Source: Callorhinus ursinus
Taxonomy: Eukaryota > Chordata > Mammalia > Carnivora > Otariidae
NCBI RefSeq assembly: GCF_003265705.1
Contig: NW_020313285.1
Coordinates: 16,608,003-16,672,002 of the forward strand
Direction of reading: 5' to 3'
Length of the DNA: 64,000 nt
How positions within the stretch are numbered: position 1 is the stretch's first letter; every line of letters begins with the position of its first letter. The position numbers and the translations under genes are program-made. Below are positions 44,633-54,720 of the stretch, one piece after another. The notes under the pieces were generated by a model. The model was not told the DNA's origin. It was given only the letters and a program-made list of their open reading frames with translations, and did no database searches.

Positions 44633-46899
44633 TGCCACTTTACCCCAATGGAAAGTGGTCCTTAATGACGATGTTATCACAACTCCAACAAAACAAATCT
44701 TTCATTGACTTCCTAGCTTCCTTAGCCAAGAGTTTCCACCATTAGCGCTTAGACTGAAACTCTTGGGAATGAGCCACAAAAGCATTGGCAGACCCCAAGA
44801 ATGACCTTAAACTATTATGCCCAAATTTGGCTCCCATTATACTGATGTTGGTCTGTTTGGCCACTGACTGGCTAATGAGTTAGTGTCAGCTGCCGTCACA
44901 GTTACTGTCTCCCCTTCAGGCCTGGGCCGAGGTCCATGGCAGGGTGTGATGGGACAGCTCGGAAGGTCTGGTTCTATCCCACACTGCTTCTCTAGGCCTG
45001 GTCCCCAGAACCCAGCTCCCTTGTGATGGGGAGTGGGTAGAGTTTGGGAATTCCTCCCTAGACATTTCAAGGAGTTGGCCCCAACTGTTTAGGACTCCTA
45101 GGATAAGAAGAGCTAGAAGAGGTCGGGACTCCGCCTTAGCTTTGGAGACTGGAAACTGATGGATGGAATTTCTCTCCCATTTTGATAGCTTTTAAGTGAT
45201 GAGCTAACTTCACATATTAGAGCTTGCAAGATTGCCACAGCTACCTGGGACTTCAGCATACCCGCTGCGTACTGTCAGGGGTTAGGCTGAAGGACAAGAG
45301 GAGAGCAGAAAAGTCAGAAGCAGTCCCTCCCATCCCTCCTCAGTCCGCTGTACCTGGTTTCATGCCACATTCGGACATCCTTAGCTAGAGAAGCCACCCG
45401 CTTAAAGACCTTGCCAAGCCCCCATGTAGAAGCCACAGAAGGCTAGCCACCTTAATCCAATTCTCCTCAGTAAGGGCTGGGCCTTGGAGGAGCTGGGAAA
45501 GGTCATCTCATCCATCCCTGTACCCCCAGGTGAGGCTACCCTTGAAAAATCCAGGTGGACCTTTTAATGGGCAGGGCTTGAGATTGGGGTCTCTCTGGGC
45601 ATCCACAAGCAAAAGGCCCAGCTGGCAAGAGGCCACCTGCTACTCACAGGACATGTCCAAAATCAGGCAACCAAACTTCCTGAGCTTGGCAGGGTATGGC
45701 AGACTGATCCTTGCCCATTTTCTAGCTTTTTCATCATTTTCTCTCTCAGCCTTCCCATCCCCATCAGGGGCCCACACATCCTTTCAGAGGGCTGGGCCCA
45801 GGGAGGGGATCTAAGTCCAAGCAGTTTCTGGGACTAAAACTGGGGAGAAGTGTCCACAGGGCTTGGCTTCCCTGAGTAACCCCCTTACTGCCACGAGCTC
45901 ACTGCCTAGATGATGCTAGGGCTATCAGCTGATTCCCCTGGGCCGGCCTGACTACTGCAGGCTACTGTTTATGCCTGAGGGCCAGGGGCGGGGAGTGGGG
46001 GAGACATGAACTCTCACCCTCAGTCATTCCTTTGGCTTAGGCCTTATCTGAAGAGGACATTGTCATATGGTGGCCGTTCCCAACCTGAGGGTTTCAAAAC
46101 ACCCTTCTGATCAAATATACTCCCTCACAGAGATTTGGTGTGCCTCAGCTCAGCCAGAGCCCTGAAGAGAAATGGAGGAAGGAAACCTGCTCCATATGAG
46201 GTCATCCAAGGTTTCCCTAACACTTTTGTGCATAGACCTGTTGTATAGTACCCAGCAGGGCTTGTATTCAGCACCAATGTAGTTGGCCATCAAAACAGCA
46301 AAATACTCTTGGTTGGGCAGGTAAATAGGCCCGAGTCCATCCCTAGTGTCCTCCAGCCACCCCAACCTCTGCCTCTCAGATCTGTCCCCAATCCAGTATC
46401 TACCTATACGGTCCAGTATGGTAGCCACTGACCACATGGGGGTATTTGCATTTAACGAGTTAAAAATTCAGCTCCTCCATTGCACTGGCCACATTTCAAC
46501 TGCTCAGTTGGCACATGTGACTTTGTCCCTGCCTTCTATAGTGGACAGTACAGAGAGAGGACATGTCCATCACTGCAGAAACTGGACAGGTCATGCCCAG
46601 CACAGCAGGCCTCAGGAACCAGTTTGGGGCTGATGTCTGTGGTGATTGCCCATGACCGTGCTGTACCAAGTGTTAACTTTCCGAAGTAGCATGAGTACAT
46701 TTGGATTTGGGTTTAGCAGGACTTTCTGTTTATGGCATGTTACTCAGAACTCAAAACCTAACACTCCACAGGCCTCAGAGCCCCAGTTCAACTCACAGCC
46801 TGGTTATAAAGCCCAGGGCAAGTGACTGCATCTGTATGAGCATGTCTCTGTGCTAGGATTGTCCCTTCTTCCTGTCATCTTCTCTGTGAACATAACTAC
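44633..46899. other. Intergenic, no gene seen
   Basis: Unique-looking sequence 3' of IRF1. Short frames only, none with splice or domain support. Confidence 0.4.
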
Positions 46900-46909
46900 A
46901 AGGCTTCTG

Positions 46910-47909
46910 CAATAGGTGCATGTCACTGTGCACCCCTCAGTCAAGTTCAGGCAGGACGCCCAGAAGGAGTCCATCAAAATGTCTCTATCAAAAGTAAAAC
47001 CATCTGCAGTTTCTCTCTAAATAAAAGGCCACACCCTTTATAAACAATTAACTTTTTATAAAAAGATAAATGTACATATTTACACACACATGTACATATG
47101 TGGTCACACATGACTTAGTGGTTAGATGGCATTTCCAATTTTAAAAATCACACCAAGACGCTCACACTTCCCTCCCAGGGCCTGCTGAGGGCTGCCGGGG
47201 CCTGCCTGAGCAGGCAGGTGGGCGCAGGGCAAGGCACGATATAAATAAATGCAAAGGCTGAGAGCTTGGGGGGACATTAGTGTACACCTCTGATCAGAAA
47301 AGTGGCAAGGTCCACCAGAAAAAGTGCCATGTTTTTTCCCAAGCCCCTCAGCCCGAGCAGGGCAGAGCTCCTCTGAGGCTGAGGGAGCACTGTCCTGCAG
47401 GGCCCCGTTTTCCTTCACATTTCGCTGGCTTTGGAACAGGCCCCAGGGCTCAGCTGGGAAGGGGGGGGGGGTTCCTTTGGGAACAGGATTCACTTAGTGC
47501 AATAGTCTCTTAGTGCAGAGCCGGCCCTGGGGTCGGCGCTGTGCTTTTCTGAGGTCACTGGTCTGTTCCCTTGGGCCACCTCAGTGACAGCAAGACCCTC
47601 TCGGCAGCTGGGCTTAGAGGGAAAAGCTGGAGGCTGACTCCTCTCTGAGACCTCCACCTGACACGTCCATCTCAGAACCCCATCTTCCCAGGAGGCAGGG
47701 CCAGCTTTACCCCGCAAGATGAGCCCACACCCTGGCCTGACAGACCCCAAGAGGTCACGGTCCTAAGGAGGGAGGCCCCATCCCTGCTCAGCAATGGAGT
47801 CATACTCTGCCATGTTAAGCAGCCCACAGGAGTCCTGTTTCTTCACATCACAGCTACCATGATGCCAGGTCCTGCTCGCCTAGGGGAGTAAAAGGCGGCC
47901 GGGGCCCAG
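46910..47909 (-). other. IRF1: IRF1 3' UTR (end approximate)
   Basis: This is the minus-strand continuation of the last IRF1 exon after the stop codon. Phrases such as TGTGTGTAAATATGTACATT, TCTTTTTATAAAAAGT and GCCTGAACTTGACT match my memory of the human IRF1 3' UTR in the same order. Conservation therefore reaches about 46.92 kb. No AATAAA is present. TATAAA variants at 47037-47042 and 47056-47061 are the likeliest cleavage signals, so the mature end may be nearer 47.02 kb. An AU-rich ATTTATTTAT element is at 47241-47250, consistent with a short-lived immediate-early transcript. Confidence 0.7.
47241..47250 (-). promoter_or_regulatory. AU-rich element in the IRF1 3' UTR
   Basis: On the transcribed strand it reads ATTTATTTAT, two overlapping AUUUA pentamers. 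Such elements recruit ARE-binding decay factors in many cytokine-induced mRNAs. IRF1 mRNA is known to be unstable. Binding here is inferred. Confidence 0.55.
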
Positions 47910-48022
47910 CTATGGCGCACAAGGAATGGCCTGGATGGAGGGCAGCCTGACTGGGGGCAACAGGCTGTCCAGCCAGCTGGTGTCCATGTTCTTCAGATCT
48001 GAAGATATCAGTCCAATATACC
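47910..48022 (-). CDS. IRF1: IRF1 exon 10, coding part
   Basis: Acceptor TTCTAG, phase 1 entry, stop TAG at 47912-47910. It encodes [14 protein letters not shown], then the LDSLL motif and the conserved terminus ending IQAIPCAP. The first part is shorter than and unlike the human sequence, while the last 25 residues are near-identical. Confidence 0.96.
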
Positions 48023-51000
48023 CTAGAAGATGTGAAGAAGGTTGTATGAGGATGGAGGGTGAAGGCAGGTATGTTCTCCCGCCCCCTCAGCCCTATCCCG
48101 GCAAGCCACAGTCACAGCCGCCTTTGCTGCCCACCCCCCGCCACCACGTTAAGCCCCCTCATCTTTAGGCAAACCTGAGTACTTGGGAGCAGCACCTGGT
48201 TCGCAAGCTGTCTGTACCAAGAAGGTTTAAGAAAGATGCTTTGCCTCTGCTGCTCCCTGGCCCAGTCCCCCAGCCCTTTCCCACCCCCTGCAAGGTTCTC
48301 CCTTGTCGGAGAAATCCTATGGCTCCGGGAACTTCCTACCTCCAGGGCTGTCAACTTCTGGCTCCTCCTTGCAGCTGAAGTCTCCGTAGAGAGAGGCAGG
48401 CTGAGCCCCGGGCTCATTGAGCAGGTACCCCTTCCCATCCACGTTTGTCGGCTGCCACCCTGTCTGCTCCAAGAGCTGTGGACAGAGGAGGAAGGAAGCC
48501 ATCAGCTTACTTCCAGTGCAGACTCATCCTCTGGCCCTGCCTTCAGTAAGCCAACGCTTCCCTGCCAGCCTCATACCCTTGGCCCCTTGCACATTCTCAG
48601 ATGGATGCAGATGCGGAATGCGGTCACGACGGGGGCCTGGGGAGGGAGGCTCTGCCCTGGACTCCCACTCCCACACCTACCCTCCAAGACTTTCCCCCTC
48701 AGCGGGGGGAGGACAGACTGACTGGGAATGTGGCTTAATGCAACGGTTAGCATCATGAGTCAAGATGTCTAGAAAAGCTCGAGATAAAGAGCTGCGGCTA
48801 GGTCTCAAGTTTTCTATGCTGATGAAACAGAGCCTGGGTACAACTACATCAGAAACGTTTCTATACTCACTTTTAAAAGTGAAGCAAGAAAAAAAGAAAA
48901 GGAAAAAAAAACCTGGAGAATAATTTGCTTAAAAAATAAAAAAAGGGAAAAAAAAAAACCGTCAGATTACAGATCCCAAAGGCTGAATATGAACACCTGA
49001 TGTGCACTCCCTAACCAGCCCTAACCAGCGGGGCAGCAGGCCTGGGCCATGCTGGGGCAGAGGGCACAGGCCAGGGACCCGGCAAGGCTGGCGGCTGACT
49101 CGGCACCGTTTCGGGCCCTGGGGCTTTGCTCCGGGACAGCCGGTCAGAGAGCAGCCCTCGCTCCTGCCCCCACTTCCATGGTGTCTCTCCCAGCAGCCGA
49201 GGAGGGCACCGTGCGTGCGGCATCCGGCGGACCCGCAAGCAGCCCGGTCATAGGAGCAGCTGCCCATGCCCCCTGACTGTCAGCTCTGAGTGGATCTCTC
49301 TCTCCTAAGCAGCACCCACTTCGAAAGAGTGTCCAGGGAGGAATGGGCTTTACCTTCATGATGTCCTCCGTTAACTTCCCTTCTTCGTCCTCATCCGTCG
49401 TGGCTGTGGGTGGGGGAGAGCAGAGAGGTTGGCTCGGCCCTGCAGCTCCTGCACCACCGGCACCCCGGCCCTTCACGCGTGCACACCCACGGCCTCGCAG
49501 CAGACAGCTGCTGGCCCCGGCGAGGCCAGAACAGGACACGGTGCTGGTGACTCGGCCTCCCGAACCCTCGAGCCACACCTCTTCCCACCACCCCCCTGCT
49601 TCCTTCCTCACCCCCGGAGCCTGCGTTTGCAGAGGAGCCAGGAAAACGAGCAGTCTTAGAGCAAAGTGCAGCCCCTGGCCCCTAACCTCTTTTCTCCGGC
49701 ACAACACAGTCAGCTCCATCAGCGCCCGGCGGAGCTCTGAGCCTCTTGGCTCCCTCAGGAAACCCCTCCCAGGCCCCAAAAGCACATACCTTCCGAAGTG
49801 GAGGGCATGGGTGACACCTGGAAGTTGTACAGGTCACTGGTGCTATCGGGCACAATTTCCACTGGGATGCGCCAGTCAGGGAGAGTACTAGTAACAGCAC
49901 ACGGGGACAGTGCTGAAGGACAGCAGGAACCACAGGTCAGAACCGCGGGCTTTCTTGGTTTGCAGGACACCCAGCCGCCCCGGCCCTGCTGCCTGCTCCA
50001 ACGGGCCACCGTCCGCAAGCACAGGGCCCCCCTCCTAGACCCAAGAGGAGGAGCCGTCCCCGTGACCTGTGTGCTCTCCTGCCAGACCCGGCCCACCTCA
50101 CCTGGAGTTAGGTCCTGCTCAGCCTCCAGCTCCTGCCCTAGATAGCCCTGTGCGGTGTAGCTGCTGTGGTCATCAGGCAGGGTGGAGCTGCTGAGTCCAT
50201 CGGAGAAGGTATCGGGACTGGAGTCACCGCATGACTGCAGCAGGAGAAAGGAGCTTAGGCCCACACTTGCTGTGGCACTTCTTCTCCTGCCCACCCGGGC
50301 TCCCAGGTGACCAAAGACTAGCAGCTCAGGACCACACTCACCTTCCTCTTGGCCTTGCTCTTAGCATCTCGGCTGGACTTGGACTTCCTCTCTGTGAGGC
50401 AGACAGACTGTCAGTCTTGGGACAGGCACACCAGCCCCAGCTGCCCTTCTTACTTCCTCCCTCCTTCCCTCCCTCCCTCGGAGTTTCCCAAGGACCCAGA
50501 GCCCTTGGATACCTTTCCTCTGGTTCTTGGTGAGGGGCGGGAGCATCCGGTACACCCGCACAGCTGAGCTGCCTTTGTTCCTGCTCTGGTCCTTCACTTC
50601 CTCAATGTCTGGCAGGGAGTTCATGGCACAGCGGAAGTTGGCCTTCCATGTCTTGGGATCTGGCTCCTTTTCCCCTGCTTTGTATCGGCCTAGTGGGCAA
50701 AAGAGGGAAGACGACTGTCAGGGCCACGGGTGGGGATCCTCAGCTGCCCCCTGGCCTGGGAGGAGGAAGGCAAGAGTAGCCCTGAGCTCTCGTGCTGCCA
50801 GAGACCCACACTGGCCAAACCACTGGCATTCCTGGGTGACCCTCTGCCGGCCCTGGGGCTTCTCAAATGCCCGGGCTTGGCTCAAGACACATCCAGCAGG
50901 CCTTTCTGAAGGGCCCAGCCAGAAGCACTAGAGGGCCCATATGTCCTAAAGTGCTGCATTGGTGCTAGACCATGACCAGTCTCCCTGCTTGGGCTGTCAG

Positions 51001-52969
51001 TAGCCAGAGAGCAAGTAGGGGCTAGGGTTTATCTGATATTTCCAAACACAAAGGTGGACAAAGAGTAGGCATCAAAGAACAGTTACTGATAGGTGTGCTG
51101 ACTGATCTGAGATGGACCAAGAGCCCCAACCCTCAAGGATAAAAGGAGGCTGCTAACCAGATGGGCCTTGGGCCAGGACCTTGGTGAACATCAAGACAAT
51201 GAAAGGCCTGGGTCTCTTTCAGTATCCAGGCTCACAAGTGCTCTTGCCAGCGGGAGCTTTCACCCAGCCAGCAACTCCCTGAAATCATACTTTCTAAGAT
51301 ACTGACTCCACAAGTTCCTTTAAGAACTTGCTGAAATGATGGGCCTTTCCCCCAGAAATACAAGTTTGCTCCCTGCTCACCCCCAAATTCTGTACACAGT
51401 CTCAGGGAACTCAGAAACCCCAATGAAGAACCTCTGTATTAACAGAAGTGACTCCCCTTGTCTCCTCCCTGGCCCCTCCAGGGCTAGAGACCAGGGCACA
51501 CACCTGTGTGAATGGCCCAGCTTCGGAACAGACAGGCATCCTTGTTGATGTCCCAGCCATGCTTGGCAGCATGCTTCCATGGAATCTGGAAGATCATCTC
51601 CTCCTGGATGGCACACACACACACACATAAGGCTGTGTCAGCTCAGAGGCCACAGGCTTTTTGCATGAGTCTGCCCAGCCCCCCAGGTCTGGGAAAAGGC
51701 TGACTTCCCCTTTTCACCCTGACATCTGGCTTGGGTTGACCCATCCTAAGAATGGCTTAAACAGACTACAACATCGCTCTTGATCTCTCAGAAGGGGCTC
51801 CGGGTTCTGAGGAGCTATGGCAACATCAGCTCAGCAAAGACCTCCCTCTGCCCGTTACAGAGGTGCTGGGACCCATACAGGGCACCCTGGGATGCTCTCT
51901 GGCTTTCAGCACCAACAAGCAGGTAAGAACTCCATCCATTCTACGGGGCTGCTTAGGACACCTGGGGCCGCCGGCTCCTACACGGGGGCTCCTGGCCATA
52001 TGCCTGAGGGAGCCCCGGGCCAGCCCTGGATGCTGACTACCTGTGCGACGCCTGCACTGTCACTATACCTCCTGGTCCCTCACTGGTTTCTGTGAAATAA
52101 GAAATCGCAGTGACACATATAAAGACCAAGTCTCACTGTTATTATTATTGGCGGTTAACACTCTGGATCTTTGAGTCCGACTGTTCAGGTTCAAGTCTTG
52201 GCTTTCTCACTTCTTGTGTGGTCTCCCTGCCACTCTCTCAGTGCCTGTTTCCTTATCAGAAAATGGAGATATTAACAGGATCTACTTCACAGGGCTACTG
52301 TGAGCATTCAATGACACGGTGTAAGTAACAGGCTTAGCACAGCGTCACCCTCGCTCGTAGGGAGTGTACAGCAAGCATGAGCTATCGTTACGGCTATTAT
52401 TATGACTTCCAAGTCTGCAGGGTCTGTGCTGCCCTTGGTGCACCAGCAGGAGGTTTCCTGGGCCTGGGCCAACAGTGCGAGGTGAATTCTTGGGTCCCTT
52501 GCTGAACCAGCCATTCTTCTTGCCGGTAGTGCCCAGTTCCCCTGTCTCCTGTCTGACTGGAACCCTGTAGGATGCTGTGTGTTTGGATGGGTCTCCCTCA
52601 GAAGAGATCAGAACCCTGGCTCTGCAGATGCTCGGAGGGTTCTGCTGCTAGAAACGGTCAGTGCCCTCAGGAGAGTGCCCTGTCCATGTGGAAGAAGGCA
52701 GGCAGAAGTTGGCCAAGTGTGGTCCAAGGTTGGGCCCTGCATACTCCCTGCATGCAGGACCCACTGGGAAACCCATCTGCCTCCTCCCCATCACTTCCCT
52801 TTCTGAGCTGCATCTGAAGCTTTGGTCCCCCAAAGAACATGTGTTAAAATCGTGGCAGAAAAACCCATAAGGTTACACTCACTTTATTGATCCAGATCAG
52901 CCCTGGGATTTGGTTGGAATTAATCTGCATCTCTAGCCAGGGTCTCATGCGCATCCGAGTGATGGGCAT
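47910..52969 (-). CDS. IRF1: Interferon regulatory factor 1, nine coding exons
   Basis: Transcription factor that binds ISRE/IRF-E DNA in the nucleus and activates interferon-inducible, antigen-presentation and apoptosis genes. Coding segments on the minus strand: 52969-52883, 51603-51504, 50689-50513, 50391-50342, 50234-50102, 49912-49790, 49403-49354, 48475-48340, 48022-47910. All junctions are GT-AG and the frame is continuous. The spliced product is 322 residues (human 325). The DNA-binding domain (about 1-113) has tryptophans at 11, 26, 38, 46 and 58. A basic nuclear localisation segment lies at about 118-138. LTP-ALSP at 180-186 keeps the known GSK3-type phosphosite context, K276 and K296 match human K275 and K299, and an LxxLL motif is at 303-307. 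Exon 6 has one extra residue and exon 10 four fewer than human. The start ATG has A at -3 and there is no upstream ATG in exon 1. Confidence 0.98.
48340..48475 (-). CDS. IRF1: IRF1 exon 9
   Basis: 136 bp, the same length as human. Acceptor CCACAG, donor G|GTAGGA. It encodes [16 protein letters not shown] to [11 protein letters not shown], including the sumoylation/ubiquitination lysine (K276 here). Confidence 0.97.
49354..49403 (-). CDS. IRF1: IRF1 exon 8
   Basis: 50 bp, the same as human. Acceptor CCCACAG, donor AAG|GTAAAG. It encodes the acidic stretch [16 protein letters not shown] of the activation region. Confidence 0.97.
49790..49912 (-). CDS. IRF1: IRF1 exon 7
   Basis: 123 bp, the same as human. 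Acceptor CCTTCAG, donor GAAG|GTATGT. It encodes [14 protein letters not shown] to [11 protein letters not shown], part of the transactivation region. Confidence 0.97.
50102..50234 (-). CDS. IRF1: IRF1 exon 6, one codon longer than human
   Basis: 133 bp against 130 in human. Acceptor CTGCAG, donor CCAG|GTGAGG. It encodes [14 protein letters not shown] to [15 protein letters not shown]. The extra codon is in the YLGQELE stretch. Confidence 0.97.
50342..50391 (-). CDS. IRF1: IRF1 exon 5, nuclear localisation segment
   Basis: 50 bp. Acceptor CTCACAG, donor AAG|GTGAGT. It encodes [17 protein letters not shown], the basic bipartite-type nuclear localisation signal, identical to human. Confidence 0.97.
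50513..50689 (-). CDS. IRF1: IRF1 exon 4, second half of the DNA-binding domain
   Basis: 177 bp, the same as human. Acceptor CCACTAG, donor AAAG|GTATCC. It covers the recognition helix region ([20 protein letters not shown]) and the end of the winged-helix fold ([16 protein letters not shown]). Confidence 0.98.
51504..51603 (-). CDS. IRF1: IRF1 exon 3, first half of the DNA-binding domain
   Basis: 100 bp, the same as human. It encodes [20 protein letters not shown] to SWAIHT with tryptophans 38, 46 and 58. Donor ACAG|GTGTGT. The acceptor CCATCCAG is preceded by a (TG)n run rather than a usual pyrimidine tract. Confidence 0.98.
51607..51628. repeat. Short (CA)n tract at the IRF1 exon 3 acceptor
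   Basis: A CA run on the plus strand that reads (TG)n on the IRF1 strand immediately upstream of the exon 3 acceptor. It replaces the usual polypyrimidine tract. Confidence 0.85.
52150..52405 (+). mobile_element. MIR in IRF1 intron 2, antisense to the gene
   Basis: MIR order on the plus strand: GACTGTTCAGGTTCAAGTCTT, CAGTGCCTGTTTCCTTATCAG, CTTCACAGGGCTACTGTGAGC and a CAAGCATGAGCTATCGTTA end. It is the only clear interspersed repeat inside IRF1. Confidence 0.8.
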
Positions 52970-52974
52970 GTTGG
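52883..52974 (-). CDS. IRF1: IRF1 exon 2 with start codon
   Basis: Acceptor TTTACAG, 5 bases CCAAC, ATG at 52969-52967, then [19 protein letters not shown] to WINK, identical to human in this segment. Donor AAA|GTGAGTG. Coding starts at 52969; 52970-52974 is 5' UTR. Confidence 0.98.
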
Positions 52975-54050
52975 CTGTAAAGAGAAAACAGAGGCTCCTG
53001 TTTGGAGTCTGTAGGGCAGCCCCTTAGGCACTACCTGCTGGCCACCCCTGGCCACCCCCCACCACCCCCCCCTCCCCTCCCCCTGCCAAGGTCATTCAGT
53101 TACTTTCCTCTGCCTTCCACCAGGTACCAAGTACTACAATCATGGGGGAAGGGGCTTTTACTGTTACAAAACTGCCCTCCAAATATTTTCATCATCTCGG
53201 GCAAAAACACTTAAGCCCCTTCCCCCACACTCCTCTAAACACTCTTGGGAGGAAACAGGCATGCAAGTGATAGTTTCAGGATTTATGTGCAGGAAAAACA
53301 GATAAAATACACAGATATCTTAATACCAGAACTTTCCTCCCCAAATTCAAATCTTTTGGGAAGGGAGAGGCTTCTTTTGGTTGATGCCAATAAATTCCCG
53401 TACTTGAGTTGCTGCCACTACCACGAGCTGTGCACCTTCCCCGGTAGCAAGCAGTCACCCTGCACTGTACCCGTCACCCCCCACCCCCCATCTATTCTAC
53501 GCCGCTCCCAGACAAGGTACCCCTCCCGGCCTGGCTCCCCTCCTCCGCGAAGTAGCCGAAGGAACACCTGTGGCGCCTCTTCCCGTAGCCCCGGCAGGTC
53601 CGCCAGCCATCCCCGGCAGCAAGTCCCAGCCCCCCAACACCTGCGCATACAGCCTGAAACCTAAGGCCTGGGCGCGGAGCTGGGATCGCCGAAAGCCCTC
53701 GCGGGGAGCACGGGGCGCCCACGCGCGGACGTACACTCGAGTCCCCGGCACCGCTCACGGATGCGCGCGACAAACCCACCGAGCCACCCAGAGGCCCGGG
53801 TGGCTCCGCGCACAGAGATCTGCGACAGCGGCCGGGCGCCGGCAACCTCGGCTCGTGGGCGGTCCACGCCGCGCGGCCCGCCCTCCCCGCGCTGCCGCTC
53901 CTCCAGCGCCCTCCCGAGCCCGCGCGGGGGCCCAGGCAACGCCGCGCGCCCGCGACTCTCCCCGCTGGGGTGAGTCGGCCCCCACTTCCTGGTGCCCCGC
54001 GCGCCTTTGTTCGACGCCACCGGTCCCCCCCGCGGCGAAGGCGGGCTCAC

Positions 54051-54279
54051 CTCCGCAGCGGGCGCGATGCAGCGGCGGCGCCCGAACGTCCCGGCGCGGC
54101 TGGGGCAGCGGTGTCGGCGCTGGGAGCGCAATTCCGGGAGGCAGCGGCGGGAAGGCAGAGGATGCCCGGGTCGAGGGGCCGTTGGGCACGGCTGGCCTTG
54201 GCTTGGCACGGCTCCCGCTGGCCTCTGCTCGGCCCGGCTTGGGCGCACGTCCTGCCTCGACGAAGGAGTGGCGCGCTCT
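54051..54279 (-). other. IRF1: IRF1 exon 1 (5' UTR, non-coding)
   Basis: Starts near 54279 at AGAGCGCGCCACTCC, matching the human first-exon beginning AGAGCTCGCCACTCC, and ends at donor GCGGAG|GTGAGCC (54051). The exon is GC-rich and contains no ATG. The transcription start is set by similarity and may scatter, as is usual for TATA-less CpG promoters. Intron 1 is 1076 bp. Confidence 0.88.
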
Positions 54280-54319
54280 GCCGGGGCAGCGGCGCCGGCG
54301 AGAAATCTAAACACTTAGC

Positions 54320-54329
54320 GGGATTCCCC
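54320..54329 (-). promoter_or_regulatory. NF-kB site of the IRF1 promoter
   Basis: GGGGAATCCC on the IRF1 strand, about 41-50 bases upstream of the inferred start. The human IRF1 promoter has the same element at a similar distance. It mediates TNF/IL-1 induction. Confidence 0.85.
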
Positions 54330-54374
54330 CAACCCAGGCCCGGCCCCGCCTCCTAAAGAGCCGCGAGGGCGCCT

Positions 54375-54379
54375 ATTGG
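54375..54379 (-). promoter_or_regulatory. CCAAT box of the IRF1 promoter
   Basis: ATTGG on the plus strand, CCAAT on the IRF1 strand, lying between the NF-kB and GAS elements. No TATA box is visible. A GC box (GGCCCCGCC complement) sits at 54340-54350. Confidence 0.75.
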
Positions 54380-54396
54380 TCGGTGCCGCCCCATCA

Positions 54397-54407
54397 TTTC
54401 GGGGAAA
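54397..54407 (-). promoter_or_regulatory. GAS (STAT1) element of the IRF1 promoter
   Basis: TTTCCCCGAAA on the IRF1 strand, embedded in the imperfect palindrome ATTTCGGGGAAAT, about 118-128 bases upstream of the inferred start. It matches the well-known interferon-gamma-activated site of the IRF1 promoter. Confidence 0.9.
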
Positions 54408-54720
54408 TCAGGCTGTTGTAGAGCTAGCGGCGAAGGGGAAGTACAGGGCGGCTGCTCCTCCCCACCCCCTCCGGCCCGGCGCCGCCGCCCTGGGGCGACC
54501 GCGGGCCCGCCCCGTCCGCTCCCACTCCACCCCCGCACCAGCTAGCCTGGGAGAAAGCTGTCCTGGAAAGCCGAACGCCCCCGGCCCGCAGTTACTCCCC
54601 TCACTCCGCATTCTCCCAGCCTGCTCGGTCCTGTGGCCATCTTCTCACCCTCCTCTCCGGGGATGCGTGTCTTCTGAGCGCAGGTGAGGAGGTCGCCCGG
54701 GCACCTGCCGTCCGCTTCAG

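Larger units (their letters stand above)
53480..54720. promoter_or_regulatory. CpG island at the IRF1 promoter
   Basis: High GC and dense CpG from about 53.5 to 54.7 kb, covering the promoter, exon 1 and the start of intron 1. Long open frames on both strands here (up to 246 codons) are a consequence of the composition. Boundaries are by eye. Confidence 0.85.

Noticed and set aside
53570..54314. Opposed open frames of 246 (plus) and 217 (minus) codons over IRF1 exon 1 and its promoter
   Set aside because: They overlap each other in a CpG island where stop codons are rare, span known non-coding exon 1 and promoter elements, and resemble no protein family.
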